Positions 11,504 through 20,830 of a stretch of DNA of 64,000 bases are shown here, piece by piece. Position 1 is the stretch's first letter; each line of letters opens with the position of its first letter. This DNA comes from Chromera velia (taxonomy: Eukaryota; Sar; Chromeraceae): positions 24,260 to 88,259 of the forward strand of contig JAHBMJ010003703.1 of the NCBI GenBank assembly GCA_018398765.1, written 5' to 3'. The translations under genes and the position numbers were made by a program. The notes beneath the pieces were generated by a model that did no database searches, had not been told where the DNA came from, and saw nothing but the letters and a program-made list of their open reading frames with translations.

Positions 11504-12390
11504 CATTTTTGCTGCAGAGGAAGAGGGAAGGAAGGAAGGGCAGAAAGAAAGAAAGAAAGAGTGAAGGGAATAGTATCATAGAGACAAAAAAAAATCTGCA
11601 AATTTGTCTGCCTCCAGAATCCCTCCCTGTACGTATGTGTCGATGGACTGTGAGAAAAGCCCTTAACGTAGTCGGACATTCAGTCACTCGACACTCTGAG
11701 AAAAAAAAAGGAAGGGAAGAAGAATTAATCAATGCACCTCTTTTGTCATTTACGGAATGGAATCGGGGGGCAGTTTGTGAGTAGAATATGCTCTTTTTGT
11801 CTTGTTGTCTGTTTGCGTGGTTGCATCTGGGTGAGCAGGTGAGAAGGTAGGTGGCAGCATTGAAGGAGTGCATAGAATGGGGTTGTCTTCTAAAAAAATC
11901 TTCTCGTTCCGTCCTTTGACCGTTTTCCTTCCCCCTTTATGCGTGACGCATCGCTAGGCGCACCTCGGATCCTAGGTCGGATCGACATTTGACATTGGCC
12001 TGGGACTATGGAGCCACTCCGAGCCAGGGTGCTGAGGGTGGGAGGCCGTTCTTCCGGACATTAATCCTAATTGTCATTCTATTAATTATTAAGTGTTATA
12101 AGCTAGGTTATAAGTGTTTTTCGCTAGTACTTGATTCACTAGCTAGTTCTGAACAGTGGTGACTAGGTTTAATTTAGACTATAGGGGAATCACAGAGAAA
12201 AAAAAAGTAAATAACTCTCTTTGTCAGGTTTTTTTTTTTTGTCTAAAACAACTGTTGTTTAGCTGTTGCACAAGTGTCACAGGCCCCCCCCCCCCTAAGA
12301 AAAAAAAAAACAGATCGATAACTCGTTTTTCTAGAGAGTTAAATCAGAGTTTTTTTTTTTGTTGTGACATGCCTAGAATTTAGACATGCA
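11504..12390. other. 3' flank and AT-rich spacer before the retrotransposon
   Basis: Holds the 3' UTR of the Gln/Gly-rich gene (GGAA/GAAA repeats at 11525-11565), then AT-rich sequence. At 12195-12372 two units of the form A-tract, 20-40 bp spacer, T-tract lie in tandem next to a C10 run. The 7 bp acatgca (12384-12390) is the left copy of the target-site duplication of the following element. Confidence 0.6.
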
Positions 12391-12982
12391 AGATGTGTGC
12401 TAGACTATAAGAACGAATATCTAGCTACACACGAAGACAGAAATAAAGACTCATGAAGAAATCGATCCGTAGGTCCTTATTCCAGAGAAAGTTGTTACAG
12501 AATGGTAAGAGCAGAGAGCCACTCCGAGAGGAAAAACGTTTAATTCTAGTAATCGATCGAGATGAAACAATGAGAAATTTTATGAGTCAAAATATATGCG
12601 AGAGGAGATACCTGACGGAGTCCCTGCATGCGGGAACGCCAGAAAGCCCCAAACGAGAAGTGAAAGAGTTTCAGAGATGGCAATCACTTACATAAACAAT
12701 CGGGACTCAGCGTACGTCACTCAACGTGCAATCACTGACAGGAGAGGCGAGCCGGGCTAGGAGCCGGGATCAGTCAAAGAGATAAGCGCATGGAAAGATG
12801 AATATCATGCGTGAGGCAAGCCGACCAGTGGTGGTCTACGCAGCATTTAAGGATCCGGATGGGGACTTACGCGCATTAAAAATCAATTCGCTCGGCATGC
12901 ACCCCTTACTAAATGGAAAGAGACAAAAGAAGTGCGCATCGACAAGCAAAGAACAGGAGCAGCATGCTTCTGGAACATTACG
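12391..12982 (-). repeat. 3' LTR of the copia element
   Basis: 592 bp matching 19121-19698 almost throughout, with the same ends (agatgtgtgc at the left, cattacg at the right). By eye there are roughly 35-40 mismatches to its partner, mostly transitions, plus a 12-bp tandem duplication (gctaggagccgg) near 12757-12770 not found in the other copy. It lacks canonical TG/CA at the shared extremes; TG and CA occur a few bases inside. A 60-70 codon ORF is open in both LTRs; I regard it as incidental. Confidence 0.9.
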
Positions 12983-12985
12983 TGG

Positions 12986-12997
12986 CTTCTTCTTTCT
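12986..12997 (-). other. polypurine tract of the copia element
   Basis: On the coding (minus) strand this reads agaaagaagaag and lies three bases inside the 3' LTR, where the plus-strand DNA primer of an LTR retrotransposon is expected. Supported by position and composition. Confidence 0.7.
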
Positions 12998-13099
12998 ACA
13001 GCGGTAGCTGACAAAACCGGGAAACAAACAAAACGCTCTCATGCGGTCAGCTCCTCCCCATCCCCCCTTCTTTCCTTCTCCATTGTTGGGCGGTCACGC

Positions 13100-14760
13100 A
13101 GAGCAAGAGGAGGAAGAGAAGACATAATTTTGTTCCCAAACACCGGAGAAAGAGAGGGAGAGGGACTCATGAGACGAGTCAGAGCGCCAAGGTTGAGCGC
13201 CTTCATGAGGAGGTCAGAGAGGTTGGATTCGGTGGGGATCTTGAAGATGCCAATCCTGTGTTGCTCGACCAAGTCAGCGGCGGCCTGGAGGGGAACGACA
13301 CAAGCCTTGTCCTGCATCTCCCGGATAATGGGGAGGAGGGCACGTTTAGCAGAAGAAGAGGCGCCAGACAACAGCAGAGATAAAATGTTCGCTACATCGC
13401 AGCCAATTCCAACACGGATGTTGGAGTAGAAGGGGGCGATGCAGTTCGCAAAATGCAGTGCGGCGTCGATGCCTTCTTCCAGGACGAGCACCTCTGCTCT
13501 TGTAGTTGATCTTACTACGTGGGACTGTCTCCTGCTTTTCCAAATGAGAGGTGAGTTGTTGATAAAAACAACCCAGCCCGTCTGAGGATGTGGGGAGGCG
13601 GCGTTGCCAAACGATGAGTCCCCGTGTTCGATGGCAGTCAGCTTGGTCGGGTCGGAGGAAGGACGGACGTAGATTATGAGAGATAGGTGCAAACAGAGGT
13701 AGCACACCGTTTGGAGGAGAAGACGAAGAGCCCTCTCGGTTAGGGATACCAGAAAACGTGACAGGTACGAATGCGCAAGAGCGACATCTGGCCGTGTGCA
13801 GCTCGCCACGTAGCCTACCTGCCCGAGCAGGGTTGGGAAGACCTTCACACCTGTGGCAGACAGCAGAGAAGAGGTGTCGTCCTCATGCGTAGACCTGACA
13901 GGGAGAGGCTTGTCTGCACGTCGGTCAGAGCCGGCCATATCAGGAGGGAGGACAAGGGAGGCGACATAGTCATGTTGGTGGCAGAACACGCCGGTGGTGG
14001 AGATATCGAACTGTACACCAACAAAACGACCTTCCGAGAGATCGGTGTAATCGCCGCACGTCACGATGTCCTTGAGGGGGTCAATGGTAGCTGCCACATC
14101 CTCCCCGATACCTAGAATGAGCAGGTTAGCACAGTAGGTGGCCAGAAGAGCACGAAGCTTACCATCGGCACGACGCAACACCCACTTGCCCGGAAAGAGC
14201 GTTGGCTCCCATCTAAGGGAGCAGAGGATGGAGGTAAGAAAATCCTCGAAGACCTTGCCTGCGTCGGACAAGCCGTAGACAGCCTTGCGGAGGACCCAGA
14301 GAAACTGCCCATGGTCTGGGTGGTCGGAAGGGGGGATGGCAGCGAGGGGGGGGCAATCAGGAGGCAACGGGGCTTATAGGTACGCCTGCACGACATCGGC
14401 CTTCTGAAGGGAAAGGTCGACGCCTCGACGCTTGCAAGCGTTCAACGCAATCTGCAGGACAATGCACATAGCTTCGGAGGGGCAGAGTCGGGTGGCGACG
14501 CTCAAACCCTTCCGAGGGATTTGCTTGCCGTTGATGACGGTGCGCGTCTTGAACTTGCATATGCCGTCGTCCTGAAGCTTCTTAGTGTGCACACGGAGGA
14601 GAGGGATGTAAGGAACGTTCCTCGGGACCTCAGAGATCGGAGTCCTGATGTAGACCTCCGGATCGATCCATCCTTGATCCTTCTTCTGGTCTATGAAACA
14701 GACAAGCTGACGGGAAGCAGGACACAGATATTTCAAACTCACTGGTCAGTACGTGGTTGC
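13100..14760 (-). pseudogene. copia reverse transcriptase and RNase H domains, degenerate
   Basis: The RT N-terminal part (14742-14377) contains the conserved run from RTPISEVP through KFKTRTVINGKQ to ADVVQAYL, followed at once by an in-frame TAA. The same frame continues with WVLRKAVYGLSDAG (the YGLKQA motif region). The catalytic YxDD box is replaced by YCAN at 14136-14125, so both aspartates are gone. FVGVQF, LLGQVGYVASCTRPDVALA and RNase H motifs (GWVVFINNSPLIWKSRRQ, STTRAEV, PTESNLSDLLMKAL) follow in copia order to about 13190. This is a non-functional copy; its intact length and long open stretches suggest moderate age. Confidence 0.88.
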
Positions 14761-15165
14761 AGCACGCACTGACAGATCAATAGAAGCAAGAAAAGCGACA
14801 GCAGATGCGATAGAAGGGTCAGACAAACGAGCACCTGGATACTCATAGAAATGACACCCATCCGAGCCAGAGGCAAAATGAGAGCAGAGAGAAAGGGGAA
14901 GACGAGACCCGCGATTGCCCTGCGAACGCTCCATCTTGAAGCCTGCTGCTGCGATCTGACCGTGCAACAGTTCAACAATCTCTGCCGCACGCTTGGAAGC
15001 ACGCTTATCGTATGAGACATACCCCCCTCCCGAAGAATAGTAGCTCGGTGCCCACTGCCTGCGGGATAGAGCACATCGCTGGTGGGAACTCCACGTATGG
15101 ATCTCATACCAGACATCACCCTCTGCCGCTCCATCACTCGGCAGGACACTAAGGATTTCTCCTAC

Positions 15166-16560
15166 CTATAAGAGTGAATGCTCGGAGGAACGACCAATCA
15201 CCATCGTGCCTGGCTGCAGCGGGGTAGGCGTGATAGGGAAAGGAGAGGCGAGAGGGGGAGTTGCTGGCGGGGTAGATTCGGGGATCGGCTGCTGAGTGGG
15301 CTGCGAAGACAGAGACGGGTCCGTTGCATAGACAGCAGGCAAGTCAGCAGGAGGCAAAGGGGTAGGGATCATCACGGTGTTGGGGGGGGACTCAGTCATT
15401 GGGTCGGGACCAAAGAGGAGGACAAAGGCTGCTGCCTCCTGTTCCTGAAGCAGAGTCAGAGCAGCATTAGCGGAAGAAGGAAGCGAGGCGGAATCTCTCC
15501 ACCCTGCGCGTTTGGCCAGAGTAGTATCTTGAGGATTAGGTTGTGTACGCATGATGCCAGATAGGACAGGGCGGACGGCTGGACGGAGCTGGTGAGGCGA
15601 TGCGGTGGTCCGTTAGGGGCGGAGGGACTCATCGGTGGCTACGATTTCGTAGAAGTGTTCGTTCTCAACGGAGACAACGTGATAGGGGGCCCAAACGGGG
15701 CCACACTTGTGACCTTGACCTGATCGACCCCCCCCTCCAGAGGCGCCCCAATTGTACATAACAATGTCTCCCACACAATAAGTTTGTAAAGCAGACGGGC
15801 GGGGAGGGCGGGCAGAGGGGAAAGAACGGTGAACACAAGACAACGAACCAGGGAGGGCAGCGGCTGTGTAACGAGAACCCCCCCCCTGCATTGACATTCA
15901 GTTGTTCAAACGTTGAATCGCCTCATCATGGATCTCAGGCCATGAGCTGCCGGGGAGCTGACGCTCAAGGAGAAGAGAGCGGACAGAGGCAAACACCTCT
16001 CTCTGCCATCGTTCGGATAAGGAGTTGTCGTCCTTGTAGCTGGAGGGCGCGAATAAGAGACGGAAGCCCCGACGCTTAGAGAGCTCAATGAGGGGAGCGT
16101 TTGCAAACTCAGACCCCTGGTCGCATCAGATCTCCTCTGGGACCCCAAAACGAGGGAACCATATGTTTTCAAGGAAAACGACAGTCTCGTGGCTGTTGGG
16201 GTGAGCAGCAAAGCGAGGGGCAAGGCCATAAGGGAGGAAATCCTCCAACACCGTGAGTTGATGAGTCGGACCGCAGTCAGATGCCCCCAAACACAGGCTG
16301 TCGAGGTGCAGCCTCGCCCCCACGTATGCCCCCTTGGTGAAGGAGACACCAGGGATGGAGAAACCAACCGGGCCCTTCACCTGCAGACACTCAGGGCAAG
16401 AAGAGAGAACAGTATGTCACAAGCGACATACGCTCGAACGGTAGTGAGCGGGAGTTTGAAAGAGAAATGAAAGAGGAGTTGAGCCATCACTTCCTTCACG
16501 CCCGCATGCGCACACTTGCAATGAACCCCGCAAACCAAATCCTAAAAATCAGAAGCAGTA
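15166..16560 (-). pseudogene. copia integrase, degenerate
   Basis: A zinc-binding HHCC region (around 16525-16385, ending SCPEC) is followed by the catalytic core. A first Asp (LHLDSL), a second in CDQGSEF and the Glu in NSLSERWQREVF match the D,D-35-E pattern. A TGA (16126-16128) stands directly before the second Asp motif. The C-terminal integrase piece (15897-15613) has VGDIVMYNWG and GPVWAPYHVVSVEN, typical of the small beta-barrel. A Pro/Thr-rich linker (15552-15166) leads to RT. A further stop lies at about 16542. Confidence 0.85.
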
Positions 16561-17258
16561 AAAATCTTGACTGTGCCTGTCTGTTTGAGTTGAATCATAA
16601 ACGTGAGTTGAGAAAACTCGAACTCAGAGAGAGAAGGTTCAGATTCATCGACAGAGAGAGATTCAGAGGGGGGAGAATCGCGGTCATCAGAAAAAGAAAC
16701 AGAAAGAGAAGGGACATCACCGCCAGTGGTTGCTTTCACAGAATCCTGCACTGTAGTGGACGCCCCGCCTGCGAGCCTGCCTGGACGTGCTGGCTCCTTC
16801 AATCCCTCAACTCCCTCTCCAGAGGGGACAGACGCCTCCTCCGGAGACACAGACATGCACCCGCCCTCAGGTGTCTCTTCCCAAGACACACAAATACGCA
16901 CTCTCTCAGGTGCCTCTCCCGTAGACACAGGAACTCCGACACTCGCAATGCCCTCTGGAGGCAAGTATAGAGCAGGGGTGGTAGTAGGAGAGGTGGTCGT
17001 GCACATGGCAAAAGGAAGAGGACAGAAGGGGGCAGAGTTATCGATCTTGTTCTCCGACTCATTGGGATCATCCTCCAGGGGGGGACGCTCATCGTCGGAC
17101 TCATCTGAGCCCACCAACAAAGGTGGAGAATCGTCATCTTAGACAAGAGGGAGGCCGTAATACTCCCCGAGGTCGATCTATGTCGAGGTGACATCAGGCC
17201 CAGAGGGCGATGGGATCACCATAACATTATCTTTATAATTCATCTTCACAGAGAGCCG

Positions 17259-19010
17259 CTAGGCAAGGGCTAAGCCTTTCGAGAAGAGGAAAGGGATCGA
17301 AGACTGTGGAAGGATGAGGAAGGTAATGGACTCAAGGCGGTCGCCGAAGATAACGTTATCGAGTGTGACAGAGTGGGTGGTGTAGACGATGGCCCCGGAA
17401 GCCTCAGAGGAGTCGTTGCGACCAGCAGTCCGCACAGGGACTAGGGTGTCGAGTACGTTCACGGTATAAGTGATGGAGGTGGAGACCTTTTCAAGGTAGA
17501 GCTCACCGACGGCCTCGACAATTGCCCCGTCGTCCTTGCCGAAATGAGGGCCGTGGACCAAATTGGGGGACATGACGGCAGCAGAGGCAAAAGAGACGGT
17601 CGTGCAGTGAACGTTGGTGGCCTTCTTAGAGGCACGGAGCTTGGAGGGACACATGCCATCAAGGTGCCCCTGCTTGCTACAACCGCAAACGTGAGCGATC
17701 GCTGGGTAAGTAGAGCGATCAGCATGAGGTGAGGCACCGCAAGCAATGCACTTCACATGCTTCCTCCATGGGTGAGCGACCCTGCAGTAGATGCACTTAG
17801 GATGGTTGGGCTCGGGAGTAGAAGGTGACCTGGAGGGAGGTATACTCAAGAACCAGATCGTGGCAGAGGGAGTCGGTGTTCCGAGCTGTTGTTTGTAGCG
17901 GCGCAGACAGTCACGAAGGCCCATGGGGGTATAATCCTGCAGGTGTGCAAGGATGTACCGATGAGCGCCTCTTTCAGCAGGAAGTGACTCCAGGAGGATG
18001 CTGTACTCGAAAGGGACAAAGGGCTCAGACCCAAACGCCATCGCTGGAACGAGTCGACGAAGACGGGCAAAGTAGGTGTCGACAGACTCACTGGTGAGAG
18101 GACAAAGTGCCTTGATGGCACGCTAGCGTTTCTGGACACGGGACCCATATGGACTGAGGTAGAGGCTATCAAGGGTGTCAAGCAGCCACAAAGGGTCGTA
18201 GATCTGGTTGGCCTGCACAGTACGAGAACGGAGGACCTCTCGCACCCCTGAAGAGACCTTCTGACGGATGATGCCAGATAGGTCTTGAGGACCGAGTGTA
18301 TGGGAACCATTTAACGAGCGGACTTCATCCACCACCTCGTGGAAGCTCTCTTTCCACAGTTCCATGTCTTCCTGGGGGGTGCCCAAAAAAATCGTCAACT
18401 GGTTAATCGCCTTTTTCACCAACTCACTCCAGTCGGTCACAACTTGAACAGAGTGATCAGAAGAAGGAACGGGGAAAGGCTGCTAGGGTGGCTGCTGCTG
18501 CACAGACGGCACAGGAGGAGAAGGAGACAGAACGTTCTACTAGAGAGGCCAATAATGATATACGGACTGCGGTACAGGAGTCGTGTACAGGCCTGCAGAA
18601 GGGAAGAAGCCTGAGGCAGGAGGGACAAGAGTTACCTGTGGAGGAGCAAATCCAGGAAAACCTGGACCAGGAGTTCTGATGGGGTACTAGGCGGCCTGGT
18701 GCCCCGTCGGCAGAGCCGAGTGGGGGTACGGAGGAGCGGGAAAAGGTGCAGGGGGACCATCACCTGAGGACGCCTCAGCCACCCGGTGTGGAGGGTTGGA
18801 CACCAGAGGCACAGGAGGAGGTGGATCACCCTGCCCAGCCTGACAAGAGGCACCAGAGACATCAGGTGGAGACACTTCGATGTGCTCTTTGACTCCAACC
18901 GCTGGCAGAGCGTGATCTGCTGCATCAGGAAGAGACAAAGCAGAAGCGAGCTCAGAGCCAGGTGCGGAAGGACCGGACAGAGATCGTTCAATCACTGGAG
19001 TTTGCTCCAT
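17259..19010 (-). pseudogene. copia gag (and possible protease remnant), degenerate
   Basis: The N-terminal part (19010-18690) is Pro/Ala-rich. Then comes MTDWSELVKKAI through the capsid-like region (18440-18123), a TAG, and in the same frame RAIKALCPLTSESVDTYFARLRRLV and the rest of the retrotransposon gag helix bundle. Cys-rich segments follow, including a knuckle of form C-x-C-x4-H-x4-C (VCGCSKQGHLDGMC), one residue shorter than the classical CCHC. The segment to 17259 may hold the aspartic protease, but I see no clear DSGA motif. Confidence 0.75.
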
Positions 19011-19103
19011 TACAGAAGCTAAAGAGAAGGCAAACGGACAAGAAGAAAGCCGTTCGACCCGGCAAAAGAAAGAACGCTTTCTTAAAGAATCAGAGGAAGA
19101 AAG

Positions 19104-19119
19104 CGGGAGCCGGCACCAC
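19104..19119 (-). other. primer-binding site of the copia element
   Basis: On the minus strand, two bases after the 5' LTR, the sequence tggtgccggctcccgc begins with TGG, the complement of a tRNA CCA end. Its position fits a PBS; which tRNA primes it would need a match to the 3' ends of the host tRNAs. Confidence 0.7.
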
Positions 19120-19120
19120 G

Positions 19121-19698
19121 AGATGTGTGCTAGACTATAAGAACGAATATCTAGCTACACACGAAGATAGAAATAAAGACTCATAAAGAAATCGATCCGT
19201 AGGTCCTTATTCCAGAGAAAGTCGTTACAGAATGGCAAACAGAGAGCCACTCCGAGAGGAAAAACGTTCAATTCTAGCAATCGATCAAGATGAAACAATG
19301 AGAAATTTTATGAGTCAAAATATATGCAAGAGGAGATGCCTGACGGAGTCTCTGCATGCGGGAACGCCGGAAAGCCTCAAACAAGAAGTGAAAGAGTTCC
19401 AGAGATGAGAATCACTTACATAAACAATCGGGACTCAGCGTGCGTCACTCAACATGCAATCACAGACAGGAGAGGCGAGCCGGGATCAGTCAAAGAGATA
19501 AGTACATGGAAAGATGAATATCATACGTGAGGCGAGCCGACCAGTGGTGGCGCATGCAACATTTAAGGATCCGGATGGGGACTTACATGCATTAAAAATC
19601 AATTCGCTTGGCATGCGCCCCTTACCAAACGGAAAGAAACAAAAGAAGTGCGCATCAACAAGTAAAGAACAGGAGCAGCATGCTTCTGAAACATTACG
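19121..19698 (-). repeat. 5' LTR of the copia element
   Basis: 578 bp, the partner of 12391-12982. It lacks the 12-bp duplication seen in the other LTR and has a 2-3 bp deletion near 19235. It is followed directly by the right copy of the target-site duplication (acatgca, 19699-19705). Confidence 0.9.
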
Positions 19699-19705
19699 AC
19701 ATGCA

Positions 19706-20377
19706 ATAGATTAGATTTAAGTCACGCCTGGAGTTACGCAATTCATTGATTGATTCGTTCCATGCTAGACTTCCCCGCTATTAGATGATCATCAATCATA
19801 TCGCCTGTAAACTAGTGGTCACTAGCCGTTAAATTACTATACAGGATTACAAAATTACATTGTGTTTGGGGCCGAAACCCCAGACCTGCGTGCCAGTTGT
19901 TTGGCGTCCGCTTTGCACCATACATCAATATAAATGAGTGATTGAGGTTTTTGCATCAATATAAATCAGTGAAATAATTACTGAAATCATACTATATTCT
20001 ATCATACTCGGTCTAAGTGATAATATAATGATGAGGTTGACGAAACTGGGCAGCCATCGTCCAGTGGCGTCCACTGGCGTGCACCATGCAATGGATTGCA
20101 ATGGCGAAAGGCAGTCTATGTTCTTTTGCAAGTATTTCTCTTTCCCCCCCTTTTTTTCCCTTTTTTTTTCCCCTTAGAGTATCAAGTGACTGAATGTTTG
20201 ACGATATTAAGGTCTGTTCTCATATAGTCTATCAACACATGCAGTCTGTTCTCATCAGGCAGATTTCAGTGTTTTTGATTGAAACTGTGAGTCTGTGAGC
20301 TATAAGCGTGGTTTCAATATATATTTTTATATTGTTGACATTGTTGACATTGTTGGCCCAGGCATGACATTGTTGAT
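19706..20377. other. AT-rich spacer downstream of the retrotransposon
   Basis: No gene is recognised. It contains a short direct repeat (catcaatataaat around 19923 and 19954) and a C7T7/CCC tract at about 20140-20175. Near 20335-20370 attgttgacattgttgacattgttg forms a small tandem repeat directly before the next ORF. Confidence 0.5.
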
Positions 20378-20830
20378 ATGTACTCTTACCCGAACGGCAT
20401 AGTGCTTGAGTTTCTCGACAAGAGACACGCTCAGAACTTTTCTTTTCGGTTTCAGCCGCACGGTTTCCATGGAGAAATTACTGCAAACGGGGTGACCGTT
20501 GTTTCTTTCACGGTGAGACTGGCAAAGACAAAAGCCCAGCTTGCTGCAGTAAAGGAGCGACGCGAAGCTTCTTGGTCTGCCCTGCCCCAAAAAAAGTCAC
20601 CCCTCCTGTCTTCTGCTCCTTCCCACCCTCCAGTACCAAAGCAACCTGCGTTCCCAACCAAAACAGCTCCAGTCTCCCAGGCCGCCTCGGCTGCTTCGGC
20701 AGGCCCCCCTTTCGGCCACGCTTCTTTCCCAATCCCCATTTCAGTGAAGGATGAAACACCGCCTCCGAGGGTCAGCGACTGTTCAGAGCCGCCACCCGCT
20801 CCCATAGTATTCAGACCTCTGCAGCCTTGA
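20378..20830 (+). CDS. hypothetical protein, possible single exon
   Basis: A 150-codon ORF from an ATG (MYSYPNGIVLEFLDKRHAQ) to TGA. Its first 60 residues look like a small beta-rich module (NFSFRFQPHGFHGEITANG) followed by a helical basic stretch (RLAKTKAQLAAVKERR), then a Pro/Ser/Ala-rich disordered tail. Base composition is clearly GC-richer than its surroundings, which supports coding. The ORF may be one exon of a larger gene: a possible acceptor (cccag, about 20358) precedes the ATG. I recognise no family. Confidence 0.4.
   Translation: MYSYPNGIVLEFLDKRHAQNFSFRFQPHGFHGEITANGVTVVSFTVRLAKTKAQLAAVKERREASWSALPQKKSPLLSSAPSHPPVPKQPAFPTKTAPVSQAASAASAGPPFGHASFPIPISVKDETPPPRVSDCSEPPPAPIVFRPLQP

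Larger units (their letters stand above)
12391..19698 (-). mobile_element. Ty1/copia-type LTR retrotransposon, full-length but degenerate
   Basis: A complete element read on the minus strand: 5' LTR 19121-19698, PBS, gag with a zinc knuckle, integrase, reverse transcriptase, RNase H, PPT, 3' LTR 12391-12982. Integrase lies before RT, which is the defining copia order. It is bounded by identical 7-bp flanks (acatgca at 12384-12390 and 19699-19705; 8 bp if the shared g is counted), which supports real transposition into an AT-rich spacer. In-frame stops interrupt gag (TAG at 18123-18125), integrase (TGA at 16126-16128) and RT (TAA at 14374-14376), and the RT catalytic box is altered. This copy therefore cannot make its own polyprotein; a TAG between gag blocks could in principle be read through, but not all three. 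Confidence 0.9.

Noticed and set aside
10956-11873. 305-codon minus-strand ORF
   Set aside because: Lies opposite the well-phased last exon of the Gln/Gly-rich gene; low complexity, no domain.
12798-13007. ORF shared by both LTRs (MNIMREASRPVV...)
   Set aside because: Present only because the LTRs are duplicates; no recognisable domain and different ends in the two copies.
13100-18440. Stop codon reassignment to explain the open frames across stops in the retrotransposon
   Set aside because: Three different stops are involved, and the same codons terminate host genes, so decay is simpler.
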